From assembly GCF_003709565.1 (NCBI RefSeq), contig NZ_QNRC01000007.1, positions 62,001 to 126,000 of the forward strand: 64,000 bases of DNA, given 5' to 3'. This document shows, piece after piece, positions 57,434-64,000 of this stretch. A program made the translations under genes and the position numbers. Position 1 is the first letter of the stretch. The number at the start of each line of letters is the position of its first letter. The stretch comes from Paracoccus sigandri. GTDB taxonomy: Bacteria > Pseudomonadota > Alphaproteobacteria > Rhodobacterales > Rhodobacteraceae. The notes beneath the pieces were generated by a model. That model was given only the letters and a program-made list of their open reading frames with translations, was not told the DNA's origin and did not search any database.

Positions 57434-57540
57434 GAAAATGCGCCCCCGGCGGCCGCGCACCCCTCGAAACGCGGCGCCAGGGGCGCTATGGATGACAGCG
57501 ACCGAACAGGGCGACCACAGCGATTGCGGGAGGGGTTTTC

Positions 57541-58467
57541 ATGGCGATGTTGCTGGCCGATGTGGGGGGCACCAATGCCCGGCTTGCGATCGCGCGAAAC
57601 CAGGCGATCGACGCGCAGACCGTGACCCGGTTCCGCGGCGACGATTTCGCCAGTTTCGACGATGTGGTGCGCCAGTATCTGCAGGAACAGGACCAGCCGC
57701 GCATCAGCTCGGTCTGCATCGCGGTGGCAGGGCCGGTCAGCGGCGGCAAGGCCGAACTGACCAACCGCGACTGGGATTTCGACGAGGACCGGCTGGCGCG
57801 GCTGACCGATGCCGACCGGGTGCGGCTGATCAACGACCTGACCGCGCTGGGTTACGCCACCCCTGCCCTGCATGGCGACGGGGTGTCGGTGCTGCGCCGC
57901 GTGCCCGACGATCGCCCGCATAACGGCCAGGCGCTGGTCGTGGGGCTGGGCACCGGCTTCAACGTCTGCGCCGTCCGCGTGCTGCCCGGCGGCACGATCA
58001 CCGCCCTGGAGGCCGAGGAGGGCCACACCTTCCTGCCCTCGAACATCCATGCGCGGCTGCAGGCGGCGGTGGGCGCAGAGGCGATGGCCGGCTTCTTCTC
58101 GACCGAGGAGACCTTCGCCGGGCGCGGCCTGTCGCGACTGCACGCGGCGCTGACCGGCACCGACCCGATCCCCGGCGAACAGGTCGCGACCGCCGCCGCG
58201 GCGGGCGATTCCGCCGCCGTCGCCACCTATGATCTTTTCGCCGAGCTGGTCGGGCTTCTGTGCCGGGAACTGGCGCTGCGCTTCATGCCGCTGGAGGGGA
58301 TGTTCCTGGCCGGCAGCGTCGGCCGCAGCATCGCCGACCGGATGGAGCGCTTCGAAGCGGGCTTCCTGGCCGAGCCCTATATGCGGCAGATCCCTGAAAA
58401 CACGCCGATCTTTCTGATCCGCGACGACATGGCCGCGCTGCATGGCTGCCTGGCGGCGCTGTCCTGA
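57541..58467 (+). CDS. glk: Glucokinase
   Basis: A 308-residue ATP-dependent hexokinase of the bacterial Glk type (not ROK). LLADVGGTNARLAIA is the phosphate 1 motif, AVAGPVSGGKAELTNRDWDF the sugar-side segment with LINDLTALGYA, and GLGTGFNVCAVR phosphate 2. EEGHTFLPSN is the glucose-binding Glu/His segment. It forms glucose 6-phosphate. Divergent from the secreted unknown gene; the 166-base gap has an EcfG promoter facing the other way. Confidence 0.93.
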   Translation: MAMLLADVGGTNARLAIARNQAIDAQTVTRFRGDDFASFDDVVRQYLQEQDQPRISSVCIAVAGPVSGGKAELTNRDWDFDEDRLARLTDADRVRLINDLTALGYATPALHGDGVSVLRRVPDDRPHNGQALVVGLGTGFNVCAVRVLPGGTITALEAEEGHTFLPSNIHARLQAAVGAEAMAGFFSTEETFAGRGLSRLHAALTGTDPIPGEQVATAAAAGDSAAVATYDLFAELVGLLCRELALRFMPLEGMFLAGSVGRSIADRMERFEAGFLAEPYMRQIPENTPIFLIRDDMAALHGCLAALS

Positions 58468-58567
58468 GGGCAACAGGTGATCGGCATTCCGTCGCGGGTG
58501 CCGTGAAAAGCCGGATCAATTGCTGGATTCCTGACCCTGATCCTGCTCTTATTGGCGCAAACCAAGA

Positions 58568-60442
58568 ATGTCAGGGCAGGACTTCATGCGGACCTATCTG
58601 CGGGCGATATGTGTGGCGACGATCGCGCTTGGCGGGGCCGGCACGGCCCTAGCGCAATCCTCGTGGCCCTTTTCGGGTCTGTTCGGCGGCGACAGGGCCG
58701 ACAGCCCGGTCGACCTGGAATTCCGCATCGCCGGCGACGATGGCGGGCTTGAGCGCCAGATCCGCAACGGATCGCTGCTGACCAGCGCCCTGGACGAGGA
58801 CCGCACGACGGGCCAGGACCTGCTGGCCGCGGCGCGCGGCGACTATGCCCGGATCCTGGGCACGCTCTATGACCAGGGATATTACTCGGCGCTGATCAAT
58901 ATCGCGCTGGACGGGGTCGAGGCCGCCGAGGTCGCGCCGCTGGACGCGCCCGACGTGGTGCGCAGGGTCGTGGTCAGCGTCGATCCGGGGCCGCAGTTCC
59001 GCTTCTCGCGCGCGGCCATCGCGCCGGTGGCACCGGAAACCGACCTGCCCTCGGGCTATGCCGCGGGCGAGGTCGCCGGGACCGGCACGATCCGCTCGGC
59101 CGCCGTGGCCGGGGTGGATGGCTGGCGCGATCACGGCCATGCCAAGGCGGAGGTGGCCGGCCAGCAGATCACCGCTGACCACCGCCAGAACGCCGTGGAC
59201 AGCCAGATCGCGCTGGATCCCGGCCCCGCCGTCACCTTCGGCAGGCTGCATATCTCGGGGCAAGAGCGGCTCAGCCTGCGCCGGCTGGAAAAGATCGCCG
59301 GCTTCCCCGAGGGCGAGCGCTTCGACCCCGAGAAGGTCGAGGACGTCCGCAAGCGCCTGCGCCGCAGCGGGGTCTTTTCCGCGATCACGCTGGAGGAATC
59401 CGACACCCTGGGCCCCGGCAACGTCATGGACATGAGCCTGACCGTGGTGGAACAGAAGCCCCGCCGTCTGGGCGCGGGCTTCGAGATCTCGACCACCGAC
59501 GGGGCGATGGTCTCGGCCTACTGGATGCATCGCAACCTGCTGCGCGGCGGCGAAAGGCTGCGCATCGAGGGCCGGATCAAGGACATGGGCGCCGACAACA
59601 GCGGCCGGGACGAGCGGATCAGCCTGCGCATCGACCGCCCGGCGACCATCACCCCCGACACGACCGCCTATCTGCTGCTGGAGGCCGAGCGCGAGCGGGA
59701 AGAGGATTACGATGCCGACACCGCCGGCCTGTCCCTGGGCTTCAACCACATCTTCAGCGACGAGCTGGTCGCCGACATCGCCGTGCAATATCGCTTCTCT
59801 CGGGTGACGGACGCCAATGGCCGGACCGACTTCAAGGTCCTGGCCCTGCCGATGGACGTCACCTGGGACAAGCGGGACGAGCCCAACAACGCCAAGCGCG
59901 GCTTCTATTTGTCCGGCGACCTGGTGCCCTTCAAGGGCTTCGGGGAAACCGGCAGCGGCGCGCAGGTGCTGGGCGAGGGTCGCGCCTATTACTCGCTGGG
60001 TCAGGACGACCGCTTCACGCTGGCGGGCCGGGCGCAGCTGGGCACGGTGCTGGGAACCGAGATCCAGGAAACCCCGCGCGACTACCTGTTCTATTCCGGC
60101 GGCGGCGGGACCGTGCGCGGCCAGCCCTACCAGTCGCTGGGTGCCGAGGCGATCCCCGGCCCCGACGGCCCGATCAAGACCGGCGGCATGAGCATCGCGA
60201 CGCTGAACGCCGAATTGCGGATGCAGGTGCGCGAGCGGATCGGCGTGGTGCTGTTCGCCGATTTCGGCCAGGTCTGGGACGACGGCAGCTGGTCGGGGAC
60301 CAGCGCCAACCATTCCGGCGCCGGGATCGGGGTGCGCTATGACACGCCCATCGGCCCGCTGCGCTTCGACGTGGCCGGCCCGGTCGGCGGCGATACCGGC
60401 GACGGCGTGCAGCTTTACCTTGGGCTGGGGCAGGCATTCTGA
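58568..60442 (+). CDS. tamA: TamA outer membrane translocation/assembly protein
   Basis: A 624-residue Omp85-family protein. The signal peptide MRTYLRAICVATIALGGAGTALA starts at residue 7, so ATG 58586 is an alternative start. POTRA-like domains cover about 65-275 (GDYARILGTLYDQGYYSALINI; FGRLHISGQERLSLRRLEKIAGFPEG). The 16-strand barrel follows and ends YLGLGQAF with a terminal Phe. The loop-6 motif reads GGGGTVRGQPYQSLG, a VRGxx form. With TamB it moves or folds outer membrane proteins and lipids. Its stop overlaps the tamB ATG as TGATG. Confidence 0.92.
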   Translation: MSGQDFMRTYLRAICVATIALGGAGTALAQSSWPFSGLFGGDRADSPVDLEFRIAGDDGGLERQIRNGSLLTSALDEDRTTGQDLLAAARGDYARILGTLYDQGYYSALINIALDGVEAAEVAPLDAPDVVRRVVVSVDPGPQFRFSRAAIAPVAPETDLPSGYAAGEVAGTGTIRSAAVAGVDGWRDHGHAKAEVAGQQITADHRQNAVDSQIALDPGPAVTFGRLHISGQERLSLRRLEKIAGFPEGERFDPEKVEDVRKRLRRSGVFSAITLEESDTLGPGNVMDMSLTVVEQKPRRLGAGFEISTTDGAMVSAYWMHRNLLRGGERLRIEGRIKDMGADNSGRDERISLRIDRPATITPDTTAYLLLEAEREREEDYDADTAGLSLGFNHIFSDELVADIAVQYRFSRVTDANGRTDFKVLALPMDVTWDKRDEPNNAKRGFYLSGDLVPFKGFGETGSGAQVLGEGRAYYSLGQDDRFTLAGRAQLGTVLGTEIQETPRDYLFYSGGGGTVRGQPYQSLGAEAIPGPDGPIKTGGMSIATLNAELRMQVRERIGVVLFADFGQVWDDGSWSGTSANHSGAGIGVRYDTPIGPLRFDVAGPVGGDTGDGVQLYLGLGQAF

Positions 60443-63400
60443 TGCGCAAGTTCTGGATCTGTCTTTTCCTGCTTTTCCTGCCCGTAGCGGTCTGGGCGCA
60501 GACCGCGGCCGAGATCTCGGAACAGGTCGATGACGACCGCGGCTTCCTGACCCGGCTGCTGGAGCGCAACCTGTCGGGCGCGGGCCGCGAGGTGGTGATC
60601 GAGGGTTTCCAGGGGGCGCTTTCCTCGCGCGCGACCTTCCGGCAGATCACCATCGCCGACGAGGACGGCGTCTGGCTGACGCTGCGCGACGGCGCGATCC
60701 AGTGGACCCGCTCGGCCCTGCTGCGCGGCCGCATCGAGATCGCCGAGCTTTCCGCCAACGAGATCCTCGTCCCGCGCCTGCCTGCGACCGAGGATGCCGG
60801 CCCGCAGGCCGAGACGCGCGAATTCGCCCTGCCCGACCTGCCGGTGGCGGTGAATATCGAACGCATCGACGCCGCCCGCGTGGACCTGGGCGAGCCGGTG
60901 ATCGGCCTGCCCGCCTCGATCAGCCTCGGCGGCAGCATGAACCTCGATGGCGGCGAGGGCCATGCGCAGCTGACCATCCAGCGGGTCGACGGGCCACGGG
61001 GGGAATTCGTCCTCGACACGTCTTATTCCAACGAAACCAGGGTGTTGGACCTGAACCTGACGCTGGACGAGGCGGCGGACGGGCTGCTGGTCAACCTGAT
61101 CGACCTCTATGACAAGCCCGCCGTTTCCGCCGAGATCACCGGCGAGGGTCCGCTGAACGGCTTTGCCGCCGACATCCGGCTGGCGACCGACGGCCAGCCC
61201 CGCATCACTGGCAGCGTCAGCGCCACCGCCGAGGCCGATGCCTCGGGCGCGCCGGGCACCGCCTTCAGGCTGGAGATCGGCGGCGACGTCGCCTCGCTTC
61301 TGCCGCCCGACGACCGCGCCTTCTTCGGCAGCCAGACCAGCCTGCGCGCCGAGGGCTGGCGCGGCGAGACCGGGCGGCTGGAGGTGCCGGTCCTGCAACT
61401 GACCACCGATGCCCTGTCGATCGAGGGCGAGTTCGCCACCAACGACCGCAACGCCCCGCAACGCGCGCAGCTGCTGATGACGCTTGGCCGCGACGCGGGC
61501 GCGACCCAGGTGCCGGTCCCCCTGCCCTTTGGCGAGGACACGACCGTCGAAAGCGGCCGTCTTGAACTGCAATATGATGCGGCGCAGGGTCAGGGCTGGA
61601 CCCTGGCCGGCCGGATCGGCGAGCTGGACCAGGGCGACCTGTCCTTCGGCGAGCTGATCCTGGACGGCGCCGGCGAGGTCGCGCTGACCGAGGGCGCGCT
61701 GGACAGCGTGACCGGGCAGATCGAGTTCGGCACGCGCGGGATGGAATTCGCCGATCCCGGCATGGCCCAGGCCGTGGGCGAGGCGATCACCGGCGTGACG
61801 CGGTTCAATTTCACCCCCGGCAATGCGCTGGAGCTGTCCGAAGTGACCGTCGACGGCTCGGATTACGGGATGTCGGGCTATGTGCTGATGTCGGGCCTGT
61901 CGGGCGGCATCACCGTCTCGGCCTATATGGATGCGCGCTACGAGGACCTGACGCGCCTGTCCACGCTGGCCGACCGTCCCGTGACCGGCCGCGCCGATGC
62001 CGAGCTGACGGGCTATTACGTTGTTCTCAGCCGCGAATTCGACGTCGATCTGCAGGTGAACGGCACCGACATCTCGGTCGGGCAGGAACAGCTGGACGGG
62101 CTGCTGGCCGGGCAATCGACGATCCGGCTGGATGCGCGGCGCGATTCGACCGGCATCGAGCTGACCGAGCTGGCGGTCGATGGCGAAAGGCTGGATCTGC
62201 AGGCCGAGGGCTATCTGAACAGCAATGCCAGCGACGTGACGGCGCGGGTCGCGCTGACCGATCTGGCCGATGCGGGCGAGGATTTCGGCGGCGCGCTTAG
62301 CGCCAATGCCCATCTGACCGGCCCCAGCGGCAGCCGCCGGCTGGAAGTGACGGGCGAGGCCACCGACCTGCAGATCGGCATCGCCGAGGTCGACGGCGCG
62401 CTTCAGGGCCAGACCCGCCTGCGCGCGGTCGCGAACGAGACCCCCGACGGCTATGCGCTGGAAACCTTCTCGCTGGCCAATCCGCAGCTGAACGCCGCGG
62501 GCCAGGGCAGTTTCGCGCCCGGCGCGCTGGATGCGCAGGCGCAGCTGTCGGTCCCGGACCTGGGCGTGCTGGGGCGCGGCTGGTCGGGCGGCTTCCAGGC
62601 CCAGGCGGCGCTGACCGAACGGGACGGGACCCGCTTCATCGACCTGACCGGCAGCGGCCAGGACCTGTCGCTGGGGCAGCAGAACGTGGACGGCGCATTG
62701 ACCGGCACGACCCAGCTGAAGCTCTTGGCCGAGGAACGGCAGGGCGTGATCACATTGCGCGACGCGCGGCTGACCAACGACCAGGTCGATGCCGTGGCCG
62801 AGGGCACCTATGGCGAGGGCGTCACCGACGTGATCGCGCGGCTGGACATCCGCTCGCTGGCCTCTTTCGGGCCGGGCTGGCGCGGCTCGCTGGATGCCGA
62901 CGCCGCGTTCCGCGAGACCGGCGACGGCAGCCGGCGGCTGGAGGTGACCGGGCTGGGCCGCGACCTCTCCTTCGGGCAGGCGCAGGTCGACGGCGCGCTG
63001 GTCGGCGAGACCCGGCTGGCCGTTCGCGGGATCGAGCGCGACGGCGTCTTCACCATCGAGCAGGCGCAGGTCGAGAACCCGCGCCTGACGGCCGAGGCGA
63101 CCGGCACCGTCGGCCCGGCGGCGACCGATCTGTCGGCCAGGCTGGACGCGGGCGACCTGCGTTTCCTGGGCAACGGCATTCGCGGGGCGCTGAACGCGCA
63201 GGCGACGGTGGTGGACGAGGGCGGCCAGCGCCGCATCACCGCCACTGGCAGCGCCAGCGGGCTGTCGGTCGGCCAGCCGCGCGTCGATCCGCTGCTGGGC
63301 GGCCAGACCAGCTTCGACCTGGCGGCCAGCCAGTCGCAGGCCGGGATCTCGGTCCAGCGGCTGCAGGTGAACAACCCGCAGCTGCAGGTCTCGGCGCAGG

Positions 63401-64000
63401 GCGATCCGGCATCGGGCGTGAATGTCGATGCGCGGCTGGCAGATCTGCGGCTGCTGCTGCCGGAATTTCCCGGCGCCGCGACCGTCACCGGCACGCTGCG
63501 CGAAAGCGGGCCGAATTTCGTGATCGACCTGAACGGCAATGCGCCGGGGCCGACGCAGCTGTCGGTTTCCGGGACCGCCGCGCGGAATTTCTCGACCGCC
63601 GACCTGGCGATCACCGGCAGCACCGATGCGCGGATCGCCAATCCCTTCCTGCGCACCCGCAGCATCGAGGGTCCGGTGACGCTGGACCTGCGGCTGAACG
63701 GCGCGCCCTCGCTGGAGGCGCTTTCGGGCCAGGTGCGGCTGCAGAATGGCGGGCTGGCCGAGCCGGGCCTGGGCATCCGCATGGAGCAGCTGGACGTGAC
63801 CGCCGGCCTGCAGGGCGGGCGCATCCAGCTGGACGGCAGCGCCAACATCTCGGCGGGCGGGCGGATGACGATCAGCGGGCCGGTCGACCTGAACGCCCGG
63901 ACGCTGGATATCGGCGTGGTGCTGGACAATGTCGTGGCGCGCGACCCGAACCTGTATGAAACGCTGATTTCCGGGCAGGTGCGGCTGGCGGGCGCCATGG
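60442..64000 (+). CDS. tamB: TamB inner membrane translocation/assembly protein, 5' part
   Basis: The first 1186 codons of a large protein cut by the right edge. The N-terminus MRKFWICLFLLFLPVAVWA is a membrane signal anchor. A long, mainly beta-strand periplasmic body follows, of the AsmA/TamB bridge type. It begins with EGFQGALSSRATFRQITIADEDG, a TamB N-terminal feature. Between residues about 547 and 1043 the chain has units of 99-100 residues marked by GQxxVDGxLxGxT. The C-terminal DUF490 domain is beyond the edge. Translationally coupled to tamA. Confidence 0.92.
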   Translation, partial: MRKFWICLFLLFLPVAVWAQTAAEISEQVDDDRGFLTRLLERNLSGAGREVVIEGFQGALSSRATFRQITIADEDGVWLTLRDGAIQWTRSALLRGRIEIAELSANEILVPRLPATEDAGPQAETREFALPDLPVAVNIERIDAARVDLGEPVIGLPASISLGGSMNLDGGEGHAQLTIQRVDGPRGEFVLDTSYSNETRVLDLNLTLDEAADGLLVNLIDLYDKPAVSAEITGEGPLNGFAADIRLATDGQPRITGSVSATAEADASGAPGTAFRLEIGGDVASLLPPDDRAFFGSQTSLRAEGWRGETGRLEVPVLQLTTDALSIEGEFATNDRNAPQRAQLLMTLGRDAGATQVPVPLPFGEDTTVESGRLELQYDAAQGQGWTLAGRIGELDQGDLSFGELILDGAGEVALTEGALDSVTGQIEFGTRGMEFADPGMAQAVGEAITGVTRFNFTPGNALELSEVTVDGSDYGMSGYVLMSGLSGGITVSAYMDARYEDLTRLSTLADRPVTGRADAELTGYYVVLSREFDVDLQVNGTDISVGQEQLDGLLAGQSTIRLDARRDSTGIELTELAVDGERLDLQAEGYLNSNASDVTARVALTDLADAGEDFGGALSANAHLTGPSGSRRLEVTGEATDLQIGIAEVDGALQGQTRLRAVANETPDGYALETFSLANPQLNAAGQGSFAPGALDAQAQLSVPDLGVLGRGWSGGFQAQAALTERDGTRFIDLTGSGQDLSLGQQNVDGALTGTTQLKLLAEERQGVITLRDARLTNDQVDAVAEGTYGEGVTDVIARLDIRSLASFGPGWRGSLDADAAFRETGDGSRRLEVTGLGRDLSFGQAQVDGALVGETRLAVRGIERDGVFTIEQAQVENPRLTAEATGTVGPAATDLSARLDAGDLRFLGNGIRGALNAQATVVDEGGQRRITATGSASGLSVGQPRVDPLLGGQTSFDLAASQSQAGISVQRLQVNNPQLQVSAQGDPASGVNVDARLADLRLLLPEFPGAATVTGTLRESGPNFVIDLNGNAPGPTQLSVSGTAARNFSTADLAITGSTDARIANPFLRTRSIEGPVTLDLRLNGAPSLEALSGQVRLQNGGLAEPGLGIRMEQLDVTAGLQGGRIQLDGSANISAGGRMTISGPVDLNARTLDIGVVLDNVVARDPNLYETLISGQVRLAGAM
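62080..63567 (+). repeat. Five tandem 99-100 residue units inside tamB
   Basis: The motif GQ/GI-xx-V/L-D-G/P-xL-xG-x-T/S starts at 62080, 62377, 62674, 62974 and 63271: spacing 297, 297, 300 and 297 bases. Each unit also has N-P-Q/R-L about 26 residues later in most copies and ends R-R-x-x-V/A-T-G/A. The last unit is partly degenerate. Confidence 0.75.

Noticed and set aside
60415..63998. Long minus-strand open frames opposite tamB
   Set aside because: They mirror tamB codon bias. TamB has a signal anchor, coupling to tamA and internal repeats in the plus frame.

Overview
The window is GC-rich chromosomal DNA from an alphaproteobacterium, most likely Rhodobacteraceae and Paracoccus-like. The basis is a PhyR-NepR-EcfG stress locus, a glutathione-dependent formaldehyde operon, DUF2125 and DUF2853 proteins, a PcaQ-type pca operon, and the gene order rho-mnmE-mnmG-rsmG-parA-parB beside an origin-like region. 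No rRNA, tRNA, CRISPR, phage or insertion sequence was seen.

Layout. 1-6.3 kb: truncated amn, an SDR protein, a ubiquinone-type FAD hydroxylase, lolA, an MFS transporter and a tandem pair of HAD acid phosphatases. 6.3-14.7 kb: a surface-glycan locus with two GlfT-like GT2 enzymes, a GT4, two sulfotransferase-like proteins, a pyruvyl transferase and UDP-galactopyranose mutase; its centre has lower GC. 14.7-20.3 kb: a minus-strand block hrcA-grpE-gfa-frmA-clpP-like-GNAT-fghA. 20.4-23.6 kb: rph-rdgB-ridA-hemW-ybaN-like. 23.6-34.4 kb: the replication origin region. parB, parA, rsmG, mnmG, mnmE, rho and hemJ read leftward, and aroE, coaE, dnaQ and yihY-like read rightward, away from an AT-rich intergenic region with several DnaA boxes (about 30.9-31.25 kb). 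Two perfect parS palindromes lie in the first codons of rsmG and mnmG. 34.4-37.8 kb: the general stress response locus phyR / nepR-ecfG-phyK-like. 37.9-42 kb: a pqiA1-pqiA2-pqiB-pqiC lipid-transport operon. 42-47.5 kb: a CxxC-rich unknown protein, an IMPase-family phosphatase, PmbA, a DUF2125 protein, a short crotonase and a DUF2853 protein. 47.6-57 kb: the whole beta-ketoadipate pathway, pcaIJF with divergent pcaR, and pcaDCHG-BKACE-pcaB with divergent pcaQ. 57-64 kb: an unknown secreted protein with an EcfG-type promoter, glk, tamA and the 5' part of tamB, which carries a regular 99-100 residue repeat.

Together the genes describe an aerobic heterotroph that degrades protocatechuate to TCA intermediates, detoxifies formaldehyde through glutathione, builds a galactofuranose-containing and possibly sulfated and pyruvylated glycan, and runs a PhyR-controlled stress response. 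The least expected items are a BKACE-family enzyme inside the pca operon, a ClpP-like peptidase with a ten-Asp N-terminus inside the formaldehyde operon, EcfG-type promoters upstream of lolA and of the secreted unknown, and a composite intergenic repeat seen twice.
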